Of a stretch of 64,000 bases of DNA, positions 32,541-46,789 are shown in pieces. The position numbers were made by a program, and so were the translations under genes. Below the pieces are notes generated by a model. The model did not search any database. It was given only the letters and a program-made list of their open reading frames with translations, and was not told the DNA's origin. Origin of the DNA: Chelydra serpentina (lineage: Eukaryota; Chordata; Testudines; Chelydridae); contig JBAIAC010000008.1 of the NCBI GenBank assembly GCA_037349315.1, positions 37,050,001-37,114,000 on the forward strand, in the 5' to 3' direction. Numbering within the stretch: position 1 is the first letter of the stretch; each line of letters begins with the position of its first letter.

Positions 32541-35500
32541 GGGTTAGGAATGCCTTCTTTCCCTGCTACCAAGGTATAGCAGCGAGTGAGATGACCCCAT
32601 TGCAGCTGCATAGGGAGACTGGTTTACTACTATCTGAGTGGGAAGAATGTCCCCTATTGAATCACTAGTAAAACTTATTGCATCTCCAAAATGTTGATTT
32701 GAGATCTCTGATCAAATTAGTAAAACAACACACCACCCCGCTTACCTTGTTTGATCACAGCATGAGATGGTATTAGCGCAGATCAAACACTTGAGTCTTG
32801 ATTATCCATACCAAGTGAATTTAACACTACTTTACCATGGAAGCTTTTATTCAGTGAAGGCAGACTAAGATGATGATCTGATGGGTGGCAATTTGCAGAT
32901 GTGACTAATAGCTGGAAGACAGCGACCTCGGCTCTCATCCAGCAAGTGTTCAATATCTGAGGCCCTAAGGATCTATTTCACTTCGATGAGGCTTTTGTGC
33001 TCACAAAGCTCTTCTGTACAGAAGAGGTGGTGATAATTTTGAAAAGACAAGGCTTTTAATGATTAACGATAGACATAAAAGATGAGAAATCGCCAACATG
33101 AAAATGTTTGACTATGCAAACTTCTTTCTAAGCATTTATACTCCTTAGCAAAATTGTTTTGTTTATTAGTAGGTGGCAAAATGCCAGTTGAAATTGACCT
33201 GTTTCCAACAATGTTAGCTATAATAACTATTTTTTTAATGTGTCATTGCTGATATAGTGGGGACAGGATGGAAGTTGGCTGCATCAGTGACTATTTTAGC
33301 TATGTCAGTGTAACTCCTCATCAACAACTTTCAAGATTCTTGGCTGCCTGTTTATAGGATCATTCTATTTCAACTCTCTTCCCTATATCTGGTGAACTGC
33401 TCCTAAGTCATCTCTCTTTGCCTGAAAGGATCTAGATAGATTTCATATCAAACCTTTGGCTAATATTTTAAATTGACAAATTAAGTGGGCAAGAACCCAT
33501 TGAACGTTTGTCCAAGACTTGAACTGAACAGGTGCAAAAGGGAAGGACTTTTAGAAGCAAATTGGACACTTGCATTGGAGAAGTACAGAATTAAAGGTTG
33601 TGCAGTTTTCCCTACTATTCTTCTCTGTCCAAGGCCTCCCTTATGTTAGTCTGGACCCTATATTGGGAACACCAGAATAAACCCATTAGTAACATTCCCT
33701 ATTCAGTGGTTCCTGGATCAGAAAGTGGTGAATCTTCCTTCGGTGGAGGACACTAGACATAGATCACCACTTGCCTGAAAATAAATAAAAGGAACTAATC
33801 TTATGCTTCTGGCACTAAGAAGAGGCTCCTTTTTTCACATGTGTCTTCTTCATCTAATGGAATAAGACCTTTCACTGGTATCTCTGATAGCTGCCTGAGA
33901 CATTAATGTTGTCCTGCCCATGCTGATGTGAGGGTGGCTGGTATTTCCAGGAGGAGTAGGTCAGCATTTTGCAGGATCAAGACCTAAGACCATACATACT
34001 AAAACCTGCGGGTCTTTCAAAATGGTACACTATAGCTTTAAATGACAAAGTACTAAGGAATGAACATAGAAATATATGTAGTTAAATAACTTTAAGGCTG
34101 TGGCATAAACCGGCCCAAGCTAACAAATTCTATAGTAAGTTTCCCCCATGTGCCTCTCCTTCTTTCAGAGGGCTCAGTTCTGTCACCATTATGCACGTTG
34201 AATATTACCCCGTTCCCCAAGTAAAAGTGGCAGAATCTGACTCACTGTAAATCGGGATGGGGCAGGCACATGTTCGGGGGGGAGGGGAGGAGAGCGGGGA
34301 AAATATCCCATCAATTAGGATGGGAGCATGAATCCTCATGTTAAAAAGTATAGCTTTTGGCAGTTTGTATAACAGCCCTACAGTTGATTTCAGCATAGTT
34401 ATGCAGTCATTTATTCATTTTTTTCTTAAAAAGCAAAGTAAAAAATAAACTACTGCCCCACAATTATCAGGACTGCATATTGTATGAATACAATGTGGAT
34501 ATTGTTGCATGTATTTGTGTTTAATTTTAAAAGCTAATAAAGGATAAATATAAGAAAAAAATCCCCATTGGTCTCTTTCAAAACACAGATTTTTACCCCA
34601 GTTACCAGTAGAATCTATAGTGTAGATACAGACCATATTTAGGGAGTTTTGAAAATACATATTACTGAACTGATAGACCATAACAGCTCCTTTGCATAGG
34701 AAGCATTGTTCTCTGTCATGTAAAAATGTTCTAGGGATATGTAAAATATGGTTTATTAAATCTGTAGTCCATAACCAGAGTTGTTACAGTTAAAGTATAA
34801 ATCCTTAGTTCATGGTTTATTGATCCAGTGCATTCTAACAACTTGCCTGCATGACAAATATTCTTTTGAATTTTGTTGAAAAAGAGTTAGTGTGTCTCTT
34901 TAGCTACATTTTTTCTCTTTTAACATCCCCCAAACCTCAGACCTCTTAATTCTGTATTTGAAAGCACCTGAGCTGACTAGCCCACATTCATGGATTTCCT
35001 GCATACAAAAGTTCGGGTTACAAGAAACAAAGAATTTTTTTCCTTCTGAAAATAAGACTGTGAAACTACACATTTAATTCTTTCGTCATGGTAACTTCAA
35101 AATACCAAAATAGACTTTTATTAAGGAAAATCTACAATGTACTCCTGGATAAAGATTATGAACTTTTGGGGAGAGGAAAATTGAATAAGAGCTTTCTTCA
35201 GGGGCTCTATCCTGAGAAGTTAATAGAAAAAGAAACAGGGAAGACAGCTAACGATTAAGGAAAATTGTTTTAAGAGTGTTTTATTTAAGTGTTCTTGACT
35301 TCTAGGCTGTTTTTTGTCTCATGGCTAAGTTGCTAGAGTGAGCCTAGTTCTCCCTTGCCTTTGAGCTGTCATAGTTACTTACATCTGTGTAAAGTTGGCA
35401 CTAAAACACTGCCAAATCAAAGTGGTGGCATTTTACACCCACTTTGCACCACTGTAAATGGGTACACATTATGTAAGGCAGTGGCGAATCAAGCTCAGTA

Positions 35501-36293
35501 AGTATTTCTGTTGGTGCAACATTGCACTGTACCCTTCTATGTCAGACAATGGGCACAGGGCCCATTTCAATGCTCATTGAAATCCATGGAAAGATTTCTG
35601 CTGACTTCAGCAAATGTTGGTTCAGGTTCTTCGTGGCCAAAGTATATTAATTTCAGTTCATTATTCATGTATGTTTTGTCTACGGTCTCATTATTTTCTT
35701 AGTCTAGTCCCCTTTCCTAAAATAAATTCTATTAGGTGTTGAAAAATGGTTGTTTGTTCTGGCTTTTCCAGTGGTTCAATCAGGGATGCACAAAGCCTAC
35801 CTCCGTTGTCTGGGCTGAAACCTCATGTCACTGTATGACACCATCAGCTCCCAAACAAACATGTTGTAAGGATTTGACACTTGCCTTATATCAGAAGGGA
35901 AACCAGAACTGAGGAAATGAATGGCTATCAGTGGTATGGGTCCTAGTCCTAGGATTTGTAACAACAAAGCCATTGCTAGGTTAAAATTACCAGCGGTTAC
36001 TGATGTTGGTGCTATGATGAGTACCACTGAGTAACTGTTCAATGAAGAATCCTCCCCTGAGGATTTGCAAGACGTAATTCTGAGAGCCAACATGAGAAAA
36101 CCAATGATGAAGGCTGTATTTCCCCTCCACCCCCCATGGATAAATGTAACTTTTCACAGAGCAAAATGGCAAATATTACAGGGGAACATTAAATGTTATA
36201 ACAAACATGTTTACAAGCCAGTATCTACCTACTGCTTTTTAAAGTGCTAGAAATGTTTCAGAACATCCCATGAAGGAATTTGTATTTCCTTTC

Positions 36294-36542
36294 AAAAAGA
36301 ACAGGAGTACTTCTGGCACCTTAGAGACTAACAAATGTATTTAAGCATAAGCTTAAGATGAGCTATTATCAGCAGGAGAAAAAAAACTTTTGTAGTGATA
36401 ATCAAGATGATCCATATCAGACAGTTGACAAGAAGGTGTGAGGATACTTAACATGGGGAAATAGATTCAATTGATAATAGCTCATCTTAAATGCCTCTTA
36501 GAGTTGTTATGGCAACTTCCACCTTTTCACATTTTCTCTGTA

Positions 36543-36629
<87 letters not shown>

Positions 36630-36762
36630 CTTCCTACTATATGTTCCATTCTATGCATCCGATGAAAGGTTATGCTTAAATAAATGTGTTAGTCTTTAAG
36701 GTGCCACAAGTACTCCTGTTCTTTTGCGGATACAGACTAACATGGCTGCTACTCTGAAACCT
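36294..36762. mobile_element. Non-autonomous element with nested inverted repeats
   Basis: The outer arms (about 36294-36355 and 36655-36762) are reverse complements: AAAAGAACAGGAGTACTT-TGGCACCTTA versus its inverse. A second inner pair, AAGATGAGCTATTATC (36354) and GATAATAGCTCATCTT (36473), is nested inside. The right arm ends ATGGCTGCTACTCTGAAACC, a terminus I recognise as very common in turtle genomes. A large GT/TA microsatellite separates the arms. Confidence 0.6.
36541..36630. repeat. (TG)n(TA)n microsatellite
   Basis: A short TG run, then about 70 bases of TA repeat interrupted twice by TGTA. It creates spurious Tyr/Ile ORFs. Confidence 0.95.
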
Positions 36763-38089
36763 ATTTCCGTTCAGTTGATGGAGCTTTGCTTTGTTGATAG
36801 TAGCATTTTCTTTGAGAGAGCACCTGTATCTTACATTTTTGAGATTATTTTGTCCTTCTGCCCATTTTCTAAATGGCTTTGTTCCCCCTCAGCCAGTTGA
36901 AACTAGTAACCTGACTTTCAGACTAGACCTTAAAAGCAGCAGAGGGAAGGGACGGCTAACTTAAGTAAGAAGCAATTTAGTAACTTGCTCAAAGTCACAT
37001 AAAGTCTCAGACAGAGCTGGGTTAAGAAACCAGATTTCCTAAACCCCATTCCTTTTGCTTTAATCACAAAATCATCCTTCCTTCCTTGTGCTAATGACAC
37101 AATATTTTATTGGACCTCAGTCAATAATTTTTGGGGTAATTAGCTGGTATTCCACATTCCCACTCAAAGTATTTTCTGGTAACTTTCATGACTAGTTGAT
37201 GAATATTTCAAGTGTATCCCATCACCACTGTTTTCAAATCATACTCATTATACAATATCAAAAACATTAATTATATGTTTTTTTCACCAAAGAAAGGTTT
37301 ATGCAAAAGAATTGACAATAAACATTACCTCTAGACAATAACTTCTTAACCTTCCCAAACTATACTTATTTCAGAAAGCAAAGTTATGACTGAACCCTAT
37401 CAGGTTACTTTTTTTGAGGCTTTTCTAGATGCATAAAAGCAATGTAGATGTTTCTTTAAATAGTTTAACTAGTCCTCAAAAATAGCATCACCATATTGCT
37501 TTGCGGTTATTTAAAATCTCTTCTGCTCTTTCCATGCAAAATAATTGTGATGACAGGCTGTATAAAGTCACTAAGGCCCTAATTTTTCCGATATAGGTAT
37601 ACAGCTAATATCTTCTTTTTTAAAAGATCTTCCTGCATAACCCAATTACTTAGGCTTTGTATTCTTGTGTGATGCTATGAATGATGCTGTGTTAAATCAT
37701 GAAAAATCAAAACAAAATGTGAAATAGGGAAAAAATCTTAAATTTCTTCCAACTATAAAAGTAACATTTAAACATTAATCTCCTCAAGATGTGACCTTTT
37801 TCTTGATTTGTGAATTGTACAAGTCCTCCTTTCTTCACTTTTGCGTCAGTTCTTAATATGGCTGGAATGGGGAAAAATGTTGTTCTGGTATGTCATCAGG
37901 AGTCATGACTCATGACATCTGGGGAATAGCAGAATTCATTATTCACTGGGGAAAAAAATATGCAATGAAACTTAACTGACATTTTACAATATCTGAAATG
38001 GTTTCTGATTAGTTGCTTTAATTATGACAAGATATTCAGTTCTGTGCTGCTCCTGTGCATAATCTATTTTAAACTGAAAATTATTTTAG

Positions 38090-38374
<285 letters not shown>

Positions 38375-40309
38375 TGACAGGTTACTAAAGTCTGAGCATC
38401 ACTAAACACTGTCTGGTCTATGTGGGATAATTAGAGCTCCTACAGATGCATGACCTAGACTGTATTCTTGAGAGAAGTGGAGAATATTATGAATGATTTT
38501 GCTGTTCATGGGTTTGTCAAGGTGACACTTTGGTGCTTATTTAGGAAGGAGAGCTCCTGACAAAGGCAAGAAATTCAAAAAGATCACCCACTTTGAAAAG
38601 GGGACGCTCTTTGACAAATTAGAGACTCTACAGATTTGATAAATGGGCTATAATATGGTCATTTTAGATTGAAACGTATGTTAGCAAATTGTCATCCTTT
38701 TTTAAAAAATGGCAGTTGGACTGTAGCCAGAGAGGTTATGATCGAGTTGTTTTTAGAAAATCCTAATCTTGTGACCCCAAAGTCCTGGCAAATCTTTCTC
38801 ACTGTTGTTCATGGAGTTTTTAATGTTGCTGCTCTAAAAATTCTATAAAGTACAAAGACATACCCTAGTTGTTTTTATTTCAGCATGAAATGTGTTATAT
38901 AAACATTGGCATATGATGAGGAGTATTTTTAAGGTCTATTTCATCTTTCCTCAGTGCAGCAGTTATTTCTGGTCTGCAAAATTGGCTGTTTTTCAGGAGC
39001 AATGGATTTTAGACTTCAAGGAGGGGAGTAATAGGTGGTATGAAGAAGAGAGAAATAGATGTCTGGTATTGATATTTCACCAACTAAACCAATGTTAACT
39101 AACACAAGTAACACCCCTATTGTACAAAAACCTCAAACAGCTTTGCTATTCTTCCCCATATAGCATGGATTAATTTATTGGGCTTGCAGCATGCCTTGAA
39201 GCTCAACAAACTCTGACTTTGTCAGGACAAATTGTGGGGGGGAGGGGAGAAGAGAATTCTAGAGCAGGAGCTCCTATCTGTCCCCAACTTCCACATACAG
39301 ATCTAGAGACCATTAACTTGAATTTCCCAGCTGTCTAGATAAGGCACAAAGGGTGAGGCATCTCCTAGCTACCCAGGGCTCAAACGATAGAGGGCCTTAT
39401 GGATCAACAACCCAAAATGTGCATGCACTCTATACAGTATATAACGATCCATGTGAGAACCATCAGTAAGTAACTACACCACTTCCATCATTCAGTACAC
39501 TCAGAAGTTTCCAAGTGGTCTTCATATGTCAACCCAAGTAAAGTACCTTCCAATTATTTGATCAAGAGAAGACTTTGGTTGACTTTGGTGAGGTCTGCTG
39601 TCAAAAGACAATACTGCAATTTTCACACTAAGCACTAATAGTACAACATTCTTTGCCAGTGATGCAATGTGTATTTCCATTAGCACCTGAAAATGCAGCA
39701 GAATCCCCACATGAGAGAGCCCTTGCAGCTCACAATCACTTAATACTTCCTGTTGGAAACAATAGTGCAGAGTGACTCAAGCAGTACTCTGTATCTGCCA
39801 GGGACCACAGTTGCATTAACAGCAACTCTCTCTGTCAATGGTATCAAAGGGAGCTGGTAGATCTAAGTGAAACAGTATGGGCGTTTGACCTACATCCCGT
39901 GTGTGTGTATTAGATAGAAGTGCAGTCTCCCTGCCATGTACTAGTATACAACTAGTTTGAAAGGAAATTCGTTGACTCTTGGGATCAACAGAATAACTTT
40001 CTCAGTCTTCCTTTACATGACTTTACATTTGTCCACCCCAAGTGTAGCTCTACCACCCCAGAGGCCAACAAATCATTCCTAGTCCAGGATATCTGGTTTG
40101 CACAGTATACAGAAATCTTTTGCTGATAAACATTTGTCTCTGTAAACAAGTGAAGATTCATCAGGCTGTTTACCACCTAGTACAGTTCTGGTGATCAAGA
40201 CTTCATGGATGCTGTGATGGAGAAAAAATAATTCTTGGTTTCCAACATAGCCACAGCACAAGAGTTCAAAAATTCGTTGTCAAAATCTATTGAATTTGGA
40301 ATAGGAATA

Positions 40310-40610
40310 CTTCCTAGAGCTAGTCAAAAAATGTCCCATGGAACATTTTCCTGTCAGAAAATGCTCATTGGACAAAATCTAAACATTTCATGGAAATGTA
40401 TTGATTTTTGTCCACATTTTCAGTGGGAAATCATGGAAATGTTTTGTTTTGATAAGCTTGATACATTTTGTTATGTTAATTTATAAGATTCAAAATGATA
40501 AAGTTGAAACATTTTGTTTTGAATTTATCAACCTGAAATATTTAGATAAGGTCAGTGAAATCTATCAAATATTTCATTTTATGACTAATTACATGATTTA
40601 AAAACTTTTA
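40310..40610. repeat. A/T-rich diverged repeat
   Basis: Words such as GGAACATTTTCC, GTCAGAAAATG, CATGGAAATG and GAAACATTTTGTTTTGA recur in both orientations. It resembles 12545-12890. Probably an old palindromic DNA element; the boundaries are soft. Confidence 0.4.
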
Positions 40611-40959
40611 AATATTGGAATTCCCACAGGATATAAATACCCCCTGCCCCTACACCTCTACCTCTGCCACTGACATAGGCTTTTCTCCACAGCCATAGAA
40701 CCATTTTTGTTTAAAAATGAAAACATAACTGCTCACATAATCGCTGGGCTCCAGGACCTTGGGCTCTAAGAAAACTACTAAATATGAGACTCTCCAGATA
40801 ATAGCAAAGTTGGCAACACTATAATAATAATAATAATTACTAATCCTTGTATGGTGACACTCAGAGGCCCTAATCAGAACTGGGAGCCTGCAATAGGGTG
40901 GCCTGCAACTTTAAGAGACATTCGGCCAGTCAGCACTGTTAAATTAGCCCTTTCCCACT

Positions 40960-42035
40960 CTACCTGTGCAGGATGTGGTACTTAAAAGAAAGAAAGTCCA
41001 TCAGCTGAGGGCTGTATACAGGTGGATAAAGGATTTCTTAAGTAAAAGAACTATGCAGGTCAGAGTAGGGAAATCCGACTCTAGCATATACACATTCACA
41101 AATGGCACTCCCCTGCAGAATGCAATCAGCCCTACTTTATTCAATGTAATGATAAATGATTTCCCAAAAAGGAGTGCAGAAGTAGGGTTTCCTTGTTTGT
41201 AGATGACTGTGCCGAAGGGACTAAAAACAGAAACCAGGAAATAACTGAAAAGTGAATTAATTAAGCACTTAGGAAAAGCGCAGAATGGGGAAACAGGATG
41301 GCATTTACATTTTCAATAAGCAAAACTAAAAGAATGATATTCAGTAAAAGGAAAATTAAAAAAGATTGAAAACTGTGTCTCCATGGACGGCAAATAGGTA
41401 TAGTTAAAAGCTACAAATTCCTGAGTGTGACATTTGATAACAAACTAACATGGAAGGATCAAACTGAAAATATTGTAGATAAATGTAATAGTAAACTCAA
41501 TCTACTTTAACTGGGGCACTGATAAGAAAGCAATGATAATGCTTTATAGAGCATCAATAAAACCAAACATTGAGTATGGATGCCACATGTTTAGTTCAGC
41601 ATCAAAAATGAACCCAAGGCAGCTAGACTCAATCCAAGTCCAGGTTTTGCCTCATCACAACATTTTTGTGTGTAATGCAGATAGGAGTTGGTGAAATGCC
41701 TGTAGTGTTAAGAATGAAGTTACTGAACTTCATCTTTTACCCAAAAAGTCACAGGGAAGATGGAAACACTAGACAAATATATGAAGAATACTGGGAATTC
41801 AGTGGACAATATGGGGTGGGGGACCCCAAAATACTTCACGTGAATAGAATTAAAGTATAGACAAAGGAACTAAGAGAAAAGAAAGACCTAAAAGAAATTA
41901 GGAAATAATGCATTTCCATGGCTATCTGAATGTAAAAATCATACCCCTGATATAAATGTGGAACTATATAATGAAATTAAAAGGAGAGCTAAATGTATTA
42001 AATTTAGCAAATATATATGTGTGTGTGTGTATGTG

Positions 42036-42083
<48 letters not shown>

Positions 42084-42960
42084 AAATGATACATGGGGCA
42101 AACATTGCTAAATATTTACAGATGGGTCTAAAGAAGGGAAAAAACAGGAGAGTAGGGCCAGAATTCTCTGTCCTAACACTTGAAATAAAGGAATCCATAA
42201 GACTATCAAATTTTGTAACCACTAGGATAACCAAACTGACAAGAATAATGTTGGCATTATACTGGATACGAGATGTGTGACCTCCCTCAGTTGTCATCTT
42301 GTTGGATTCACTATCAGGACTACTGGCTATGAAAAATGGGATTCAGATAGTAGAAATGGTATTACTAACAGAACTGGCAGAGATGAGCATAAGAATTGAA
42401 ATAGCATGTTGGGATATCAGAAAAAGACGTGGCTGAAAAGTACCAAAAAATGCTGTAAAACGCAAAAATTGACAGAGATTCCTCTAAGTAAATAGGCAAC
42501 TAAAAATCTAATTAAAATGAACTAAGAGAGGAGTTGCAGGAAGTATGGGCAAAAGAAACAAGGGGGAAAAGATGTCATGAAGTATGCGCTAGAATTAAAA
42601 ATTTTAATATATTGCAAGCACCTGAGAGAGAGAATGAGACAGCTTTACCCTGAGTAGTTACTGGACACTGACTTAAACAGTAACTTGGACTTAATTAACA
42701 GATACAATGATGGGATATGTGAGACATACAAGGTCAAAGAAATAGTTGATCACAACGTCTGGGGTTGTAATGAGTGCAATAGCGATAGGGGGATTTTGTA
42801 TGAGAAACTCAAATACCTAAAAGTGACAAAGTTCACACTAAAATACCTGGTTAAGAGCATTAGGAATACGGGGCACCATTCAGAAAGCAATATTACAATT
42901 TTAAAAAAAATACTATGAAAAGAGAGAGATTGTAACAATGTATTATGAAATCCAGCCCTT
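40960..42960 (+). pseudogene. Non-LTR retrotransposon relic with RT and RNase H (I-like clade)
   Basis: Frameshifted fragments appear in the expected order. RT fingers/palm: YRWIKDFLSKRTMQVRVG, then NGTPLQNAISPTLFNVMIND (about 41020-41170). Catalytic-box-like FVDD at 41196-41207, in another frame. Then KTKRMIFS and YKFLSVTFDNKLTWKDQ (to about 41463), KCNSKLNL, MLYRASIKPNIEYGCHMFSS (41540-41600). Further on, DSLSGLLAMKNGIQIVEM (about 42307) looks like the RNase H aspartate motif (TDS-SAL-ALK). An RNase H domain after RT is typical of the I/Nimb/Tad-like groups and not of CR1, so this is a different family from the other LINEs here. It is riddled with stops and split by a GT microsatellite at 42011. 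Exact ends unknown. Confidence 0.7.
42011..42082. repeat. (AT)n(GT)n microsatellite
   Basis: About 70 bases of mostly GT repeat with AT interruptions, lying inside the I-like retrotransposon relic. Confidence 0.95.
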
Positions 42961-45480
42961 GGTGGTCATAGAATGTGAGTCTTCTGCACCATTAAATACA
43001 AGAAGTAGAAGAAGAAGCTGAAGGCTGGTTGGGAGGAGAATGGACATGCTGCTTCTACTTTGGGGCAAAAAGCCTGGTTGCGGGACAGGAGCTATCTGGG
43101 ACTGTGGCTGTCCAGAGCCCTTTTGTAGAAGGGTGAGCCTAGACTGGATTGGTTGACTAGAGCATAGATATCTATTAGTGGGTTAGACTGGCCATTGCAG
43201 CTGGGGTCTGCCTGGAAAGAAGGGGGCTGGATACTGATCCCATTTGAATCCTTTGATTTTGGGATCTTGTTGGATTTCATTTAGAGGACTCCATTGCCCC
43301 AGAAGGGATGGAACTCTCTAAGGCAGCTTGGCTCGAGGGTCAAGTCATCTTTATGACTGGAGTTGGCCAAAAAGTGTGGTGAGGAAGCTGTTAGAGCAAC
43401 TGCAGTGCCACACTGTGCTACAAGAGGGCACTCTGGGATAGTGACTCTTGTACAGACCCTTTATGCTGGGTGATGTATGAATTCAGAAAGACACAATTCC
43501 TACCTGGAATAATTTACATACTAACTTAGTAACACTTACCAGTTTTAACAGCAGGAGGCAAAGTGGGCATATGGACACAAAGGGTGGTAACAGTAATAAG
43601 ACTATTATGCAGTAGTGGAAAATTATTAATTTGTGGAAAGAATGTGAGACAAATTGTTGTCTTCATTACTGTTAGAAGTTCAGCACCAGAGGGAATGTGT
43701 GAGATTGTAGTCATCAAACTCTAAACTAGAATGAGCTCCCTTTTTTTTTTTTTAATAAAACTTTCTCCAGTCTGCTAGGTATTACCATAATGAGAATGGA
43801 GTTAGGAAGTGCTGTGGTGGTGTTGGTTTTTTTTAAATCCTCTTAAAATAGAAAATATTTTCAGTGTCTTGGTTATAACCGTGTTTGGTTTGTCGCTATG
43901 TTACCTGGGGTTTTGCTGAACCCAAAGGTCTTGGTAACTTTAATCTTTTTGCGAAGTAGTGGCAGGAAATAAATCAATGGGGACATGGAATGTCCAGCCA
44001 ACAGATAGTTGATGCAAGCAGCCAAACAAAAGTGCTTTCACTCAAAGCTTCAACTTTATTTAGTCTCCAGCACTTACACACATCCGCAGCAGGTTAGTAG
44101 AGCACCCCAGATTAATATTTACCCAAGGTCTTGAGGAGGTCTTGAGTGAATATCTGTAGATTTCCAGTGGCCAGCCTTGCATCTTCAGGGGAACTTGAGA
44201 GGTGTCCAAGAAATGTCCAAAGCATCCCAAGTGTTCGAGTTCAGATTTCCCCCCCCTTTTTTTGCTAAGATCTCAGAAATGACCTTTCTAGCTGCTTTAG
44301 CAATGAGCATAACAATTGGTGTTCCAGCCGCTGGCAGTGGTGTAAGCATGTTATTGGGCTCTGGGCTACCAAAAATCACCCGCTCTTACAGTTAGTTTAT
44401 TTTTTTGATTTTCTAATTTGATTGGCTGTCCATTCAGTTTCTGCTCCATAGTCACTAACTTGCGCAGACAAGGAGTCATGGCCTCTCAGTTGAAATGAAG
44501 AATAATGAAAATGTCAAAGTGGTACCACACTAATATACCACAGCATATAGTAAGTATCAAAATCCTCTTTCATGTTAATGACAAATATAACATCTGGTAC
44601 AAAACATAGCTGAAAATTAAATATTTTAGATGACAATGATTGGTATGGGAAATGGTAGTAATTCTAACTCTCATTTACTGTACTTTGTCTTGTGAAGGCA
44701 ATATATTAGATTTTTATTATTTGGTCCTCTTATTACAAAGTTTCCCAATGATGATATTTTAGGTGTTGAGTTCAGTTCATATTAGTATATTTGCCCCAAG
44801 AATGAACGGATATAAAAATATAATGCTTAAGAAATCACTGACTTGCTCAAGGCAACTTTACAAAAGCAAACATATTTTACCAAGTTCCCATTAAGCTGTC
44901 AGGCACAGTGCTTCTTTTTTGTATTTCCTTTCCCATCAGTGCTGCTTCCCAAAATGTTTGTTGGTAAATCAAGGCTTTCTTCTCTCTAATTAACTTCATC
45001 TTTCTGCTGGATTCACTCAGGCACAGTGTACTCCTAGTCAGATCACAAAATCACCACCAGAGAGGCAACTGTGGGGGGGGCTTTCATTTTCCAGGGTCTG
45101 GCAGTACACTGTGGAAACTGATTAAAGAAAAGTCTCGTTGGGGGTCAGACTTCTTGCTTGGTTTAGCTAGTGCCCTGTTCATATTGCAAAACCTCCTCAG
45201 ATGCCTTAATGGGATGTGGAATGCTGGAGGATATGTTTAGCTCCACTAGTGGCCAATGAAGAATCAGTATGCATCCTGATAGGAAGTAGCTGTTTCTTAT
45301 GGCAGACTACTAAAGGAGATGATAAAAATGACAAAAGCAGAAATCTGTATCTTATTAAGGACAGATGAAAACATTCAGCATTTTGTCCCCCTTTGCTCAT
45401 AAGTCTGCAAAATAGCATATATATCCTGTCAGGAAGAGAGGGTAGAGAAGGGGGGAGAGATAGAGAAATGTAGGGCCAAA

Positions 45481-46215
45481 CATGGGCAGTGCGTGACTCC
45501 TCTATTTGGGGAGGCTGGGCATGGCCAGACCATGACCCCATCCTGAGGCCCACCCCTGCTCAGCCTCTTCCTGCTGAAGCCCTGCCCATGCTTCAACCCC
45601 AGTCCCACTCAGCCCCCTCTCCCAAGGCCTCCCTGCCCACCTTTCACGCCTCTTCCCGTGAGGCCCCCCCCCCCGCCCACTGCTCATGACTTTTCACTTC
45701 CTCCCCCAGATCCCCTGCCACTCGCTGGTCAGCCAGCTGGCTGCTCACCGCTCGCGCTTCTTTGCTCCCTCCCTCAGGCCCCCCTTTCCCCCCCCCACCC
45801 ACCAGCCAGCCACTCACCACTCCCTTGCACCTCTTCGCCCCCGCTCACCAGCTAGGCCGCTGTCTGATCACCACTCCTACGTGCCTCTTCACCTCTCCCC
45901 CAGGCCTCCCCTGCCCACCCACCAGCCAGCCACTCGCCGTTCCTGCGCGCCTCTTCATCCCCTCCACCCTCCCGCTGGCCAGCTGGCCACTCACCACTTG
46001 CATACACCTCTTTGTCCCCTCCCCCGAGGCCCCCACGAGGGTGGAGAGGGGACAGGAAGAAGCCGAGGGAGTGTGGGGCCTTGGGGGGAAGAGGACGAGT
46101 GGGAGCGGGGCCTTGGGGTTGAGCATGGGCGGGGCCACAGCCGAGGTGCCCTTTTGGTGACGACACCCTCCAAAGGCAGTGGGTCAGCTGTTTGGGGAGG
46201 CTTAGCCTCCCCTTG
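45481..46215. repeat. C-rich repeat block with minisatellite
   Basis: A strongly C/T-rich + strand region. Between about 45715 and 46035, four or five degenerate units of roughly 55-75 bp recur, each with CAGCCAGC, CACTCACCACTC-type and CGCCTCTTC words. The block begins with TTTGGGGAGGCTGGGC (about 45506) and ends with TTTGGGGAGGCTTAGCCTCCCC (about 46191), so it may be one non-autonomous element expanded internally. The several long ORFs on both strands are due to composition. Confidence 0.55.
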
Positions 46216-46789
46216 GACTCTTATATCTGCCACCGATGGGGTCAAATCCTTGCTGGGATAAATAGATGTAGCTCCACTGAACTGAATGCAGCTATGTAGA
46301 TTTACCCCAACTGAGTATCCTGCCCTTTGTTCTGATGGGTACTCTGTTCATTTGGTTTTAAGATTGGATTCTGCTGGTGGAATTTTTATCTACTCCCTTC
46401 ATCTTGATAGATTCTTGTGGTAAAATAATATTCTTCTGTGAGGGACCTCAGTGACGGGACAGTGGTCCTTCATATAATAATTTTTTACAATGAAAAATGG
46501 TGTAATGATAATCACACCAATCACTGTAAATACTTAATGAATGGATGAAGCTACAGTTTTTGTGTATTTTTAAAATGTGATATGTACATTTTATGTAATT
46601 TCAAAGACCAACTGACATAGATGAATTATCACATTTCCTAATCTTAATGAATGGCCTATTGAAAAAAAAGATATGCACATAAATTGCTGGATCATCTGTC
46701 TTTTGGAAATGGTTTATATGGCCATGTGAATACATTGTATCTTTGATTTGTAAATATTCCCAAACTACTGTATTGCCTGCTGCCTTTTA

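Noticed and set aside
45686..46261. Long ORFs of up to 191 codons on both strands
   Set aside because: They follow from C-rich tandem repeats. No domain, no start context and no splice structure.
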